A DNA stretch of 64,000 nt from Psychromonas arctica DSM 14288 (GCF_000482725.1 NZ_AXWP01000008.1:153602-217601); one strand, 5' to 3'; shown: positions 18,671 through 28,830, numbered from the stretch's first letter. The notes: a model not told the origin generated them from the letters alone. Made by a program: numbers and translations.

Positions 18671-19129
18671 ATGGCCGTTGATGCATTACAGCTTGTTTAT
18701 GAACAAAGAGAAAAGCAAGTTGAGAAAGCTTTACAAGCATATCAACAGGCTCAAAAAGCATTATTCGAACAACGTAACCAATTGCAAAACCTACATCAAT
18801 ATCGACGTCAATATACCGCTCAATTAAGTGAAAAAGGCTCGCAAGGTCTCACCATTTCAACATTGGCTAAATACCAACAATTTATTGTACAAATAGATCA
18901 AGGCTTAACTAATCAACAATCTTCATTAGTTAAGTTTGAATATGCAGTACGCGAAAAAAAACGACAGTGGACAGATAGCCAGGTTGCACATAAAGCAATG
19001 GGCTTATTGCTAGAGAAAAAAGCACGTGAAAAAATAAAACTTGCTGATAAAAAAGAACAACAACTATTGGATGAGTTTGCCACTTTTCAGTTTTTTCGAA
19101 AGCAACAAGCGGAACAAGATAAAAATTAA
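18671..19129 (+). CDS. fliJ: flagellar export protein FliJ
   Basis: 152 residues, almost entirely alpha-helical coiled coil, rich in Gln, Lys and Glu, the normal picture for FliJ. It acts as the stalk between the FliI hexamer and the FlhA gate and as a chaperone escort. The family is poorly conserved; position directly after fliI supports the call. About 145 bases separate it from fliK, where a candidate promoter lies. Confidence 0.9.
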   Translation: MAVDALQLVYEQREKQVEKALQAYQQAQKALFEQRNQLQNLHQYRRQYTAQLSEKGSQGLTISTLAKYQQFIVQIDQGLTNQQSSLVKFEYAVREKKRQWTDSQVAHKAMGLLLEKKAREKIKLADKKEQQLLDEFATFQFFRKQQAEQDKN

Positions 19130-19154
19130 TTTTTTACTTAATAATATACTTTTT

Positions 19155-19170
19155 TGGTCTATTAATTGCT
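19155..19170 (+). promoter_or_regulatory. candidate variant sigma-54 promoter before fliK
   Basis: TGGTCT-attaa-TTGCT keeps GG and GC ten bases apart, but the -24 element is imperfect. An almost identical sequence precedes fliD (62298-62313), which raises its credibility. Confidence 0.45.
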
Positions 19171-19275
19171 TTATTAAGGTAATAGTCAAATTTCGATAAA
19201 AGCGGCAACGAATGACATTAACCTTGTGAGAGATACCGCTAAAAATACACCGTAAGTGAAATAGAGAATACTTTT

Positions 19276-20862
19276 ATGATGCAATCCTTATTAAATGGCA
19301 CAGTAAGCGCAAAAAGCAATGACCTGAAGGCGCATAAAGAGAGCGATAAAATAGATTCGGCTGCAAATCATTCTTCAAAATCTAAGCTTACGGAAGAGCA
19401 AAATAGTTTTTCTAAAGTATTAAAAGACAATATTGAACAAGATAGTGTCGCAATAGATAATAAAGATAATAAAGATAATAAAGATAATAAAGATAATATT
19501 GAAGCAGAGCGTGCCTCTGAAGTTGTGAATGATAAAAGTAGCGCTATTAGTGACCAAATTCCTCTACAACAACCCAGTACTAGTAATAATAATTATTCAG
19601 TACTTGCTAGACAACAAAATAATGTCGAAGAACTGAATGCTTCTGATGTTCTTGATGTCAAAATGGGAGAGAATGAGGATATTAATAATATACAGAATGA
19701 GCAGCTATTATTAGGTATTCAATCAGCTCAGAAAGTAGATACAAAGGTTAATTCTAACAGCAACGAAGCAACAGGTGAGAGTGCCACTGAATTCGACATT
19801 AATAATCAATTAATGTATTTAGATGAAAATTTGGCGACTTTAAATACAGCTGAAAAAAATTCAAAAACAGAATCTGCCGATCTGATTGCATTGAAAAATA
19901 CTTCTCAAGAAAACACGGTTGATACTGTAATTACAGACTCTTTCAACTCCCTAGTTGATGAACAAATTACTACTGACTTGCAAAGTCACCAAGTGATAAA
20001 TAACAATGCTGATATTCAAGCAGCTAATACAATAGATTCTAGTATGGCTACAAAAAATGTTGAAGGAAATATATCTGCGACTGAAAAAATTGAGCCTGCC
20101 ATTTCTGCTTTAGCGAAGGATAATGTACAGAAAAACAATAAAATTACTGCAGCTACGGACAGTCAGCCTCAGCCGGTCGGGGCAAGTGTATCAGGCACAA
20201 CTCCATCAAGCGAGTCTGAACCTGTCAGCATAGAAGCAGAATTGCAAACACTTAAAAAATTAGAACAAGATGACAGTGTAGGCTCTCCCATTAAGCATGA
20301 AAGTACAGCTACAGCACAAACTGTTACTGATGTTAACGGCGCCAGACCAAATCAAACTAGTTTAGCACAGTTAGATAAACTAATGGCGGGCAACCAACAG
20401 CAGCAAGCAACGAATAATCTATTACAACAACCTTTGGATATTCAATCAAAACAAGCTGCGGCAATGATGGGTGAGCGAGTGATGATGATGATCTCTCAAG
20501 GTAAGCAAGAGGTTCAAATTCGTTTAGATCCTGCAGAGTTAGGATCAATGTTTATTAAAGTTCATGTACAACAGGATCAGCTACAATTAAATATTCAGAC
20601 TCAAGCAGGGTTGAGTAAAGATATTATTGAACAAAATATGCCTCGATTAAGAGAGCAACTTGCACAACAAGGGATTCAACTGGGTGAAGCAAACGTTCAG
20701 CAACAATCTCAACAGCAAGGTCAGCAGCAACAAAATAACGGTATGAATGCCATGTCAGGGGGGCAGACTCATAACAATGGAATGGTCGAAGAAGAACAAA
20801 TAGCGGTATGGATGCCATCAAAAGTAGCGTCTACAGATCAAGGAATTGATTTTTATGCTTAA
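19276..20862 (+). CDS. fliK: flagellar hook-length control protein FliK
   Basis: 528 residues. FliK measures hook length and switches export specificity through FlhB. The first 370 residues are low-complexity, rich in Asn, Asp, Gln, Ser and Thr, as expected for the ruler part. The conserved C-terminal domain (about 390-480) contains VQIRLDPAELGSMFIKVHV and the following LREQLAQQGIQL. A DNK tripeptide repeat lies near residues 61-74, encoded by a 9-base repeat. The start ATG could be either of two adjacent ones at 19276/19279. Confidence 0.93.
   Translation: MMQSLLNGTVSAKSNDLKAHKESDKIDSAANHSSKSKLTEEQNSFSKVLKDNIEQDSVAIDNKDNKDNKDNKDNIEAERASEVVNDKSSAISDQIPLQQPSTSNNNYSVLARQQNNVEELNASDVLDVKMGENEDINNIQNEQLLLGIQSAQKVDTKVNSNSNEATGESATEFDINNQLMYLDENLATLNTAEKNSKTESADLIALKNTSQENTVDTVITDSFNSLVDEQITTDLQSHQVINNNADIQAANTIDSSMATKNVEGNISATEKIEPAISALAKDNVQKNNKITAATDSQPQPVGASVSGTTPSSESEPVSIEAELQTLKKLEQDDSVGSPIKHESTATAQTVTDVNGARPNQTSLAQLDKLMAGNQQQQATNNLLQQPLDIQSKQAAAMMGERVMMMISQGKQEVQIRLDPAELGSMFIKVHVQQDQLQLNIQTQAGLSKDIIEQNMPRLREQLAQQGIQLGEANVQQQSQQQGQQQQNNGMNAMSGGQTHNNGMVEEEQIAVWMPSKVASTDQGIDFYA
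19456..19497 (+). repeat. in-frame 9-bp repeat in fliK
   Basis: Four perfect copies of GATAATAAA plus a partial GATAAT, coding for Asp-Asn-Lys repeats. Because the unit is nine bases, gain or loss of a unit would change the protein length without breaking the frame. Confidence 0.95.
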
Positions 20863-20976
20863 ACAAAGTAATAGTTACTGGCTTACTGAGAAAGAACGAT
20901 TAAAATCAACTTATTATTTTTGTGTAAAACACATATTCTTGAGAAATTGAGAATAAATCGAGAGGAATAACCAGCA

Positions 20977-21489
20977 ATGGCTGAAGAAAATGATGCATCA
21001 ATAGATGGTGAAAATGCAGCACCTAAAAGTAAGAAAAAATTAATTATCATCATTGTTGCTGTTGTAGTTTTACTTGCCGCTGGTGGCGGTGGTGCTTTTT
21101 TTATGCTCTCTGGAGATGATGCAGCAAGCGATGAAACAGCGGTTGAAGCTACGACTGAAACCACAGAAAAAGGGGCTAATTATGTACCAATGCCAAGGCC
21201 TTTTGTGTTCAATGTATTAGAAGGTAAGCGTGATCGCACGGTACAAATTAAAGTACAATTAATGGTCAACACTAAAAGTAGTGAAGCTATTGTTCGTAAG
21301 CACATTCCATTATTAGAAAGTACGCTAGTGAGCGTTTTTGGGGCGGCAACGATTGAGCAGTTACGTAGCCCTGAAGGCAAAAGTGAATTACGACAAAAAG
21401 CGCTAGAAGAATTAAATGCCGCAACTACTATGGTTGGCGAAAGTGCACTTATCCATACGGTACTATTTACCGGTTTTGTTTTACAGTAA
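20977..21489 (+). CDS. fliL: flagellar basal body-associated protein FliL
   Basis: 170 residues. A single membrane helix (about residues 22-46) is preceded by a lysine-rich cytoplasmic end and followed by a periplasmic domain ending TVLFTGFVLQ, the usual C terminus. FliL surrounds the stator units and increases torque in polar flagella. GAGAGGAAT precedes the ATG. It opens the fliLMNOPQR stretch. Confidence 0.94.
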   Translation: MAEENDASIDGENAAPKSKKKLIIIIVAVVVLLAAGGGGAFFMLSGDDAASDETAVEATTETTEKGANYVPMPRPFVFNVLEGKRDRTVQIKVQLMVNTKSSEAIVRKHIPLLESTLVSVFGAATIEQLRSPEGKSELRQKALEELNAATTMVGESALIHTVLFTGFVLQ

Positions 21490-21505
21490 TAGATAAGGGC
21501 TAAGC

Positions 21506-22537
21506 ATGGATTTATTATCTCAAGACGAAATTGATGCACTATTACATGGTGTGGATGACGTTGATGAGGAAGTGATTGAAAGTGATAGTATGGATGAGAG
21601 TAACTCTCATGCTCATTTCGACTTTTCTTCACAAGACCGTATTGTTCGTGGTCGAATGCCAACCTTGGAATTGGTTAATGAGCGTTTCGCTCGTCATCTA
21701 AGGATCAGTTTATTTAATATGTTACGCCATACCGCTGAGGTTTCAATCAATGGTGTACAAATGCTGAAATTTGGGGAGTATGTTCACAGCTTATTTGTTC
21801 CTACCAGCCTTAACATGGTTCGTTTTAGACCTTTAAAGGGAACAGGGCTGATCACCATGGAGGCGCGACTGGTTTTTATTTTAGTTGAAAACTTTTTTGG
21901 TGGCGATGGGCGTTATCACGCCAAAATTGAAGGGCGTGAGTTTACTCCAACAGAGCGTCGTATTATTCAAATGTTATTAAAGATAATTTTTGAAGATTAC
22001 CATGACGCGTGGTTGCCGGTGATGGATGCTGAATTTGAATATTTAGATTCAGAAGTCAATCCTGCAATGGCAAACATTGTTAGTCCGACTGAAGTGATTG
22101 TGGTTAATTCTTTTCATATCGAGTTGGATGGCGGCGGTGGTGATTTCCATATTGCGATGCCTTATTCGATGTTAGAGCCCATCCGTGAATTATTAGATGC
22201 GGGTGTGCAAAGTGATAAAGAAGATACTGACCTACGTTGGTCTCAAGCACTTCAAGATGAAATTATGGATGTTGAAGTTGACTTAGGTGCGCGCTTACTA
22301 GAAAAGCAAGTTTCACTGCGAGATATGATGCACTGGAAAGCAGGTGATATTATTCCCGTGGACCTACCTGAAAGTTTATTAGTATCAGTGGAAGGTTTAC
22401 CGACTTATAGGGCAACATTAGGGCAAAGCAATGATAATTATGCATTAAAAATAATTCAAAAAATTGCACGTCCTGAAGTACAAAAAACACAAATTCAATT
22501 GCAAGACTTAAAAGAGAAAAAAGCTAAGTCCAGTTAA
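21506..22537 (+). CDS. fliM: flagellar motor switch protein FliM
   Basis: 343 residues. The N terminus MDLLSQDEIDALLHGV is the conserved CheY-P binding peptide. The middle CheC-like domain contains LENFFGGDG, and the C-terminal SpoA-like domain joins FliN in the C ring. It converts CheY-P binding into a change of rotation. It follows fliL by 16 bases. Confidence 0.97.
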   Translation: MDLLSQDEIDALLHGVDDVDEEVIESDSMDESNSHAHFDFSSQDRIVRGRMPTLELVNERFARHLRISLFNMLRHTAEVSINGVQMLKFGEYVHSLFVPTSLNMVRFRPLKGTGLITMEARLVFILVENFFGGDGRYHAKIEGREFTPTERRIIQMLLKIIFEDYHDAWLPVMDAEFEYLDSEVNPAMANIVSPTEVIVVNSFHIELDGGGGDFHIAMPYSMLEPIRELLDAGVQSDKEDTDLRWSQALQDEIMDVEVDLGARLLEKQVSLRDMMHWKAGDIIPVDLPESLLVSVEGLPTYRATLGQSNDNYALKIIQKIARPEVQKTQIQLQDLKEKKAKSS

Positions 22538-22597
22538 CTTAAATACAGTTAAGCAATAATAAGTAAAGCGAAGTAATTAATCGATAGGATATAAAGC

Positions 22598-22990
22598 ATG
22601 AGCACAGAACAAGATATGGCAGATGAATGGGCTGCAGCATTAGAAGAATCTGGAGATGCTGATTCAGGTGCTACAAATATTGATCTTGATGAATTAAAAG
22701 ATACTGCAGCACCAATGAGTAAAGATGAATTAGCTCGTTTAGATAGCATCTTAGATATTCCTGTGACTATTTCAATGGAAGTAGGTCGTAGTAAAATTAA
22801 TATTCGTAACCTGTTACAGCTTAATCAAGGTTCAGTAGTTGAATTGGAACGTGTTGCCGGTGAACCACTGGATGTATTAGTTAATGGCACCTTGATCGCA
22901 CATGGTGAAGTTGTTGTTGTTAATGATAAGTTTGGTATCCGTTTAACCGATGTCATTAGCCAAACTGAACGTATCAAAAAACTAAAATGA
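22598..22990 (+). CDS. fliN: flagellar motor switch protein FliN
   Basis: 130 residues with an acidic N-terminal third and the SpoA domain (SILDIPVTISMEVGRSKINI to the end). FliN forms the bottom of the C ring and holds FliH near the export gate. Its stop overlaps the fliO start by four bases (ATGA), a sign of translational coupling. Confidence 0.96.
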   Translation: MSTEQDMADEWAAALEESGDADSGATNIDLDELKDTAAPMSKDELARLDSILDIPVTISMEVGRSKINIRNLLQLNQGSVVELERVAGEPLDVLVNGTLIAHGEVVVVNDKFGIRLTDVISQTERIKKLK

Positions 22991-23409
22991 GGCAGTTAAT
23001 TCAAACAGTTTTGTTAACTGTGGTTAGCTTGCCTGTTGTCGCTTTAGAAGAGACGAGTAAGCGCCCAGAGTTAGCGATCGGTACTATGCTTGGATCGTTA
23101 ATACTGGTACTTGCTTGCATTTTTCTATTTGCTTATTTAATGAAGAAAAGTAATTTTATTCGTCAAGGTGGCAGTAAAAATCCAATTAAAATCATTGCAA
23201 CTCAACCGCTAACCAATAAAAGCCGTGTGCAAATTGTTGAAGTCTACGGTAAACAATATTTATTAGGGGTTAGTGAGCAATCAATCAACTTATTAGATCA
23301 ACTAGATATACCGAGTGTCGAACTCCAGGCTGAAACACAAAGCCTACCATCATTTGCGACAGCTTTTGCCAGTGTATTATCTAAAGCAGGAAAAAAGAAT
23401 AATGAATAA
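22987..23409 (+). CDS. fliO: flagellar biosynthesis protein FliO
   Basis: 140 residues with an N-terminal signal-like segment, one strong membrane helix (about residues 33-52) and a small cytoplasmic domain ([20 protein letters not shown]). FliO helps assemble the FliP ring of the export gate. It overlaps fliN by four bases and fliP by eight. Confidence 0.93.
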   Translation: MRQLIQTVLLTVVSLPVVALEETSKRPELAIGTMLGSLILVLACIFLFAYLMKKSNFIRQGGSKNPIKIIATQPLTNKSRVQIVEVYGKQYLLGVSEQSINLLDQLDIPSVELQAETQSLPSFATAFASVLSKAGKKNNE

Positions 23410-24145
23410 ACTGCTGATATTATTATGCTCAGGCCTGTTTTTGTTTGTTCCACATGCCATCGCCGAGCCAGGTGCATTATCGGCAGTCACGGTGACAACA
23501 AGTGCCGCTGGCGATCAAGAATACAGTGTAACGTTGCAAGTACTTGCGTTTATGACCGCGCTCAGCTTCTTGCCTGCAATGTTGATTTTAATGACCTCAT
23601 TCACTCGTATTGTGATTGTAATGTCGATCCTTCGTCAAGCGCTTGGCTTACAACAGACTCCTTCGAATCAAGTGGTTAATGGTATTGCTTTGTTTATGAC
23701 GTTTTTCATTATGGCCCCTGTTTTTGACCGAGTGAATGAAAGTGCAATACAACCTTATTTAAATGAAGAGATGACCATAGTGCAAGCCCTTGAACAGGGG
23801 AAAAAGCCTATGATGCAATTTATGTTGTCACAAACACGCTTGAAAGATTTGGAAACATTTTTAGAAATTGCCAATGTAGAAGTTGATAGCCCTGAGGAAG
23901 TGCCGATTACTGTGCTGATCCCAGCTTTTGTGACCAGTGAATTGAAAACTGCTTTCCAAATCGGCTTTATGCTATTTATTCCTTTTTTAATTATTGACTT
24001 GGTGGTCGCTAGTATCTTAATGGCCATGGGGATGATGATGTTATCACCGATGATTATTTCATTACCCTTTAAACTCATGTTGTTTGTATTAGTGGATGGC
24101 TGGAATTTAGTGATGGGTAGTTTAGCTAATAGTTTCGGGTTGTAA
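23402..24145 (+). CDS. fliP: flagellar export gate protein FliP
   Basis: 247 residues from the ATG at 23402, which overlaps the fliO end; a longer frame exists but the residues before this methionine are not FliP-like. Cleavable signal peptide, then four membrane helices. [21 protein letters not shown] and [20 protein letters not shown] are near-invariant family stretches. FliP forms the core of the FliPQR export channel. Confidence 0.97.
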   Translation: MNKLLILLCSGLFLFVPHAIAEPGALSAVTVTTSAAGDQEYSVTLQVLAFMTALSFLPAMLILMTSFTRIVIVMSILRQALGLQQTPSNQVVNGIALFMTFFIMAPVFDRVNESAIQPYLNEEMTIVQALEQGKKPMMQFMLSQTRLKDLETFLEIANVEVDSPEEVPITVLIPAFVTSELKTAFQIGFMLFIPFLIIDLVVASILMAMGMMMLSPMIISLPFKLMLFVLVDGWNLVMGSLANSFGL

Positions 24146-24153
24146 GGAGACTT

Positions 24154-24423
24154 ATGGAACCGGAAGTTTTTGTAAACATATTTAGACAAGCTTTGTGGTT
24201 GGTTTTGATCCTCGTATCTGCGGTTATCGTGCCCAGTTTATTGGTGGGATTGGTGGTTGCTGTGTTTCAAGCGGCAACATCAATTAACGAGCAAACCTTA
24301 AGTTTTTTACCGCGTTTAATTATGACCTTAGTTGCGTTAGCCTATGGTGCGCATTGGGGATTTGGTAAGTTGATGGAGTTTTTTATCGCCATGATTAATC
24401 AAATTCCGGAAGTGGTGGGGTAA
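24154..24423 (+). CDS. fliQ: flagellar export gate protein FliQ
   Basis: 89 residues, two membrane helices, the standard length. VAVFQAATSINEQTLSFLPR is the family signature. Four FliQ subunits complete the helical gate with FliP and FliR. Its stop codon shares one base with the fliR start (TAATG). Confidence 0.97.
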   Translation: MEPEVFVNIFRQALWLVLILVSAVIVPSLLVGLVVAVFQAATSINEQTLSFLPRLIMTLVALAYGAHWGFGKLMEFFIAMINQIPEVVG

Positions 24424-25214
24424 TGGTTTTTTCGGCTGATATTATTATTGATTTTATCGCCAGTTATTTATGGGCATTTTGCCGCATCGCTGCCATGTTA
24501 ATGGTGATGGTCGCTGTCGGCTCTAACACAACACCAACACGGATCCGTCTTTTTTATGCGCTAAGCATTACTTTATTAGCCTTACCTTCTCTCCCTCCTG
24601 CGCCCGACTACATTGAACTCTTCTCCATGACTAGCTTTATTGTGGTGTTACAACAACTCTTAATTGGCATCGCAATGGGCACTATTTCTGTTTTTGTGGT
24701 GCAAACTTTTGTGGTTGCAGGGCAAATTATTGCAATGCAAACCAGCTTAGGTTTTGCTTCTATGGCAGACCCAATGAGTGGGCAAACTTCACCGGTTGTT
24801 GGTCAATTTTATGTATTGTTGGTGACTTTACTGTTTTTGGGAATAGATGGGCACCTCCTAATGATAGAGATGATTATTAGGAGTTTTGAAACCTTACCTA
24901 TTTCTGAAAATGGCTTGTTAGCGGCAGACTATTATAAAATAGCTGAATGGTTCTCGACTATGTTCCATGCTGCACTAGCTTTCTCAATTGCATCGATGGT
25001 TGCGATGTTATTGGTTAACTTATCCTTTGGTATTATGACTAAAGCAGCACCGCAGTTAAATATTTTCAGTTTAGGTTTCTCAATCAGCATGGTATTTGGT
25101 TTATTTGTATTGTGGATCACATTATTAAATGTGCCATTACATTTTGAAAACCAATGGACAAAAGGTGTCATCACTATGTGTGAAATACTTGATAATCCTT
25201 GTACTAAACCGTAA
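24423..25214 (+). CDS. fliR: flagellar export gate protein FliR
   Basis: 263 residues with about six membrane helices. GQIIAMQTSLGFASMADPMSGQ is a strongly conserved family motif. FliR is the single subunit that closes the FliP5-FliQ4-FliR gate. It overlaps fliQ by one base and is 78 bases before flhB. Confidence 0.96.
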   Translation: MVFSADIIIDFIASYLWAFCRIAAMLMVMVAVGSNTTPTRIRLFYALSITLLALPSLPPAPDYIELFSMTSFIVVLQQLLIGIAMGTISVFVVQTFVVAGQIIAMQTSLGFASMADPMSGQTSPVVGQFYVLLVTLLFLGIDGHLLMIEMIIRSFETLPISENGLLAADYYKIAEWFSTMFHAALAFSIASMVAMLLVNLSFGIMTKAAPQLNIFSLGFSISMVFGLFVLWITLLNVPLHFENQWTKGVITMCEILDNPCTKP

Positions 25215-25292
25215 TGAGCTACACTCTTATCTATATTATTGTTTATATTGTTAGAGGTTACCTCACCCCACGGTTTATTAAAGGAGTAATTG

Positions 25293-26432
25293 ATGGCTGA
25301 AAATGAAAACGGTACCGATAAGTCCGAGGAAGCCACCCCCGACAAAATACGAAAGTCCAAAGAAAAGGGGCAAGTCGCCCGCTCCAAAGAATTAGCGACT
25401 GCGTCGGTGTTAATTGCTGCAGCATTATCGGTATTTATTTTTGGAGATCGATTAGCCTACGAATTGTCGATAATGATGAAGCGTTCATTTACTTTTGAAC
25501 GCGCAGATATATTTGATCCAGAACAGATGTGGCATGCGCTTGTCGATGGTTTTAGCGGTTTAGGCGTGCCGATGTTTGTTATTTTGTTAATGCTGTTTAT
25601 TATTTCAATTTTAGGCAGTGCGTTATTAGGAGGCATGATTTTTAGTACTAAAGCAATGATGCCTAAATTTAGTCGTATGAGCCCGAAAGCTGGCTTAAAG
25701 CGCATGTTAGGTTTACAAGCTTGGGTTGAATTGTTGAAGTCTATTCTAAAAGTAGCCGTGGTGATTGGTGTCGCTTGGGCTATTTTAGGTGCCACCTTTG
25801 AAAATATTTTACATTTATCGGTGAGCCAGCTTCCCGGTAGTGCTTTTGAAGCCCTGGATATGCTGAGGTGGATGTTTCTTATATTGTGTTTATCGTTATT
25901 AATTATTGTTGCAGTGGATGTTCCTTATCAAATTCACAAGCACAGTGATGAGCTAAAAATGACCAAACAGGAAGTAAAAGACGAATACCGTAATTCGGAA
26001 GGTAAACCAGAGGTTAAGCAGCGAATTCGTCAATTACAATATGAGATGTCACAACGTACCATGATGGGGGATGTGCCTGATGCGGATGTTATAGTCACCA
26101 ATCCAACGCATTATTCAGTGGCTTTGAAGTACGATAAAGATGGAGATAGGCCTCCTTACGTTGTTGCTAAAGGTGTCGATTTCATGGCGCTTAAAATACG
26201 TGAAGTAGCACGAGAAAATGAAGTACCGGTTATGCAATCTCCACAATTATGCCGCGCCGTTTACCATACCACTGATATTGGTAAAGATGTGCCAGAAGAG
26301 TTATTCATTGCGATTGCCAAAATATTGGCTTATATCTATCAACTAGAGCAGTTTAGAAAGGGCAGATCCGGGCGACCTAAAGCCTTACCGACGGATATTC
26401 CTGTGCCCGATGATTTTATTTATCCCAATTAA
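25293..26432 (+). CDS. flhB: flagellar export switch protein FlhB
   Basis: 379 residues from the ATG at 25293, with AAGGAG six bases before it. Four membrane helices, then a cytoplasmic domain with the autocleavage motif NPTH (Asn270-Pro271). The N-terminal EEATPDKIRKSKEKGQVARS is typical. FlhB works with FliK to change export from hook to filament proteins. It is followed by 300 bases before flhA. Confidence 0.97.
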   Translation: MAENENGTDKSEEATPDKIRKSKEKGQVARSKELATASVLIAAALSVFIFGDRLAYELSIMMKRSFTFERADIFDPEQMWHALVDGFSGLGVPMFVILLMLFIISILGSALLGGMIFSTKAMMPKFSRMSPKAGLKRMLGLQAWVELLKSILKVAVVIGVAWAILGATFENILHLSVSQLPGSAFEALDMLRWMFLILCLSLLIIVAVDVPYQIHKHSDELKMTKQEVKDEYRNSEGKPEVKQRIRQLQYEMSQRTMMGDVPDADVIVTNPTHYSVALKYDKDGDRPPYVVAKGVDFMALKIREVARENEVPVMQSPQLCRAVYHTTDIGKDVPEELFIAIAKILAYIYQLEQFRKGRSGRPKALPTDIPVPDDFIYPN

Positions 26433-26733
26433 AAATTCGATCTAGGGTTAACAATAAAAGAATATCTTTGCCTGTTATTTATCTAAACTGGTATTGTTGC
26501 AGTGTTATCACTAAAATATAAGCATAAAATTAGTTAATATGTTTGATTAATAAGCATTAATTACTGGTTATGATCAAATTTGTTCAGGCAAGTTTCTATT
26601 TTTTAGCTATTATTTATGTCTATGCTCACGAGTTAAATTCGTAAAGCTAATATCTGCTACTTGAGTTTGTTAAAGTAGGCTGAATATAAGACATATTAAC
26701 ACTCGCTAATACATTCATTTTTTAGGTGACGCT
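26433..26733. other. flhB-flhA intergenic region
   Basis: About 300 AT-rich bases with no coding potential. I found no sigma-54 or sigma-28 promoter match and no strong hairpin. The right end carries AGGTGA at 26724-26729, the probable Shine-Dalgarno of flhA. Confidence 0.6.
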
Positions 26734-28830
26734 ATCAACACTGTTTTTTCATCTCTATGGGCTAAACGCGCAATTTTCTTCGGCGGTTTAGGTACTCCAA
26801 TTTTAGTGTTAGCTGCACTAGGCATGGTTATTTTACCTATGCCTACTTTACTGCTGGATATCCTATTCACTTTTAATATTGCCCTCGCGTTAGTGGTTTT
26901 ATTAGTTTCAATTTACACCAAGCGGCCACTAGATTTTGCTGCTTTCCCAACTGTTCTATTAATTGCTACCTTACTGCGCTTGGCGTTAAACGTTGCTTCT
27001 ACCCGAGTGGTATTGTTAGAAGGTCATGAAGGTGGCAATGCTGCTGGTAACGTGATCGAAGCCTTTGGTTCGGTGGTGATTGGCGGTAACTTAGCCGTTG
27101 GTTTAATTGTTTTTATCATCTTAATGATAATTAACTTTGTGGTAATTACCAAAGGTGCTGGGCGTATCTCAGAAGTAAGCGCTCGTTTTACCCTGGATGC
27201 AATGCCGGGTAAACAAATGGCCATTGATGCGGATTTGAATGCTGGATTAATTAATCAAGAACAAGCTCGAACCCGCCGCGAAGAGGTCACCATGGAAGCT
27301 GACTTTTATGGTTCTATGGATGGTGCTAGTAAGTTTGTAAAAGGTGATGCCATCGCAGGTATCATGATCTTGTTTATCAATATCATTGGTGGCTTTATTA
27401 TTGGTATGGTGCAATATGATCTACCTTTAGCTCAAGCTGCTGAAATTTATACGTTATTAACCATTGGTGATGGGCTTGTTGCACAAATACCGTCATTGTT
27501 ACTATCGATTGCTGCTGCGATCACAGTTACTCGTGAAAATACTGAAGCAGATATGGGTAATCGAATGTTGGGGCAGATGTTTGATGACCCTAAGGCATTA
27601 ACGATTACTGCTGGTATATTATTAGTGATGGGCATTGTGCCTGGCATGCCACACCTTGCTTTTTTAACCCTAGGTGGAATTGCAGCAGGTGGTGCATATT
27701 GGCAATTAAAGCGTTTGAAAGTTAAGCAGGAAACAGCCTTAGCGATCCAAGAAAATGGTGGACCAATTAGTGATAAACCTGCGGAAGTTAAAGAGTTAGG
27801 TTGGGATGACGTGCGCAGTGTCGATACCATTGGTTTAGAAGTCGGTTATCGCCTTATTCCGCTGGTTGATAAATCACAGGGAGGGCAGTTATTAGATCGT
27901 ATTAAAGGGGTACGTAAAAAACTATCACAACAAATGGGTTTTTTAATTCCTCCTGTGCATATTCGAGATAATTTAGATTTATCGCCAAACAATTATAATA
28001 TCTCCTTGATGGGTGTAAGCTGTGGTCAAGCAGATATATACCATGATAAAGATATGGCCATTAATCCAGGACAAGTGTTTGGGCCGATTGACGGGATTAC
28101 CGGAGTTGACCCCGCGTTTGGATTAGAAGCGGTTTGGATTGATGAAGTGCAGCGTGAACAAGCACAAGCATTAGGTTACACAGTAGTCGATACCGCAACC
28201 GTTGTTGCAACGCATCTTAGTCAAATATTAAGTAATCATGCCGCGCAGTTATTAGGGCATGAAGAAGCCCAAAATTTATTAGATATGCTGGCTAAGAAGC
28301 AGCCGAAATTAGTGGAAGGATTAGTACCTGAGGTATTGTCGTTAAGTACAGTTGTTAAAGTGTTACAAAGTTTATTAAACGAGAACGTTGCGATTAGAGA
28401 TATTCGCTCTATTGTACAAACGTTAGTAGATTATGGGCCGCGTAGCCAAGATGCCGAAGTTTTGACGGCGGCGTGTCGAATTTCATTAAAACGTATGATT
28501 GTACAAGAAATTATCGGTAATGAGCCTGAAATCCCAGTGATAACGCTGTCTTCAGAGTTGGAGCAAATATTGCATAAGTCTATACAGGCTGGTGGATCAG
28601 ATGGTGCGGGTATTGAGCCTGGGTTGGCAGAGCGTATTCAAAATTCATTAATTGAAGCGTCGCAGCAACAAGAATTGATAGGTCAACCTGCGGTATTATT
28701 AACATCAGGTGTATTACGCGGTACCTTGGCCCGATTTGTTAAAAATACAATACCGAGTCTACACATACTGTCTTATCAAGAAATTCCCGATGATAAACAG
28801 ATTAAAATAATAAGCTCAATTGGGCAATAA
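26734..28830 (+). CDS. flhA: flagellar export gate protein FlhA, probable ATC start
   Basis: FlhA forms the nonameric ring of the export apparatus. The first standard start in frame is GTG at 26806, but this falls inside the first membrane helix. The frame is open back to 26710 and upstream residues (FSSLWAKRAIFFGG and so on) look like the normal N terminus. ATC at 26734 lies four bases after AGGTGA, giving 698 residues, the family length. LDFAAFPTVLLIATLLRLALN and GAGRISEVSARFTLDAMPGK are near-invariant. An in-frame ATG/GTG/TTG is absent upstream of 26806, so use of ATC, or a sequence error, must be considered. Confidence 0.9.
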   Translation: MNTVFSSLWAKRAIFFGGLGTPILVLAALGMVILPMPTLLLDILFTFNIALALVVLLVSIYTKRPLDFAAFPTVLLIATLLRLALNVASTRVVLLEGHEGGNAAGNVIEAFGSVVIGGNLAVGLIVFIILMIINFVVITKGAGRISEVSARFTLDAMPGKQMAIDADLNAGLINQEQARTRREEVTMEADFYGSMDGASKFVKGDAIAGIMILFINIIGGFIIGMVQYDLPLAQAAEIYTLLTIGDGLVAQIPSLLLSIAAAITVTRENTEADMGNRMLGQMFDDPKALTITAGILLVMGIVPGMPHLAFLTLGGIAAGGAYWQLKRLKVKQETALAIQENGGPISDKPAEVKELGWDDVRSVDTIGLEVGYRLIPLVDKSQGGQLLDRIKGVRKKLSQQMGFLIPPVHIRDNLDLSPNNYNISLMGVSCGQADIYHDKDMAINPGQVFGPIDGITGVDPAFGLEAVWIDEVQREQAQALGYTVVDTATVVATHLSQILSNHAAQLLGHEEAQNLLDMLAKKQPKLVEGLVPEVLSLSTVVKVLQSLLNENVAIRDIRSIVQTLVDYGPRSQDAEVLTAACRISLKRMIVQEIIGNEPEIPVITLSSELEQILHKSIQAGGSDGAGIEPGLAERIQNSLIEASQQQELIGQPAVLLTSGVLRGTLARFVKNTIPSLHILSYQEIPDDKQIKIISSIGQ

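Noticed and set aside
26806-28830. GTG at 26806 as the start of flhA
   Set aside because: It falls within the first membrane helix and lacks a Shine-Dalgarno sequence at a proper distance; the upstream frame is open and family-like.
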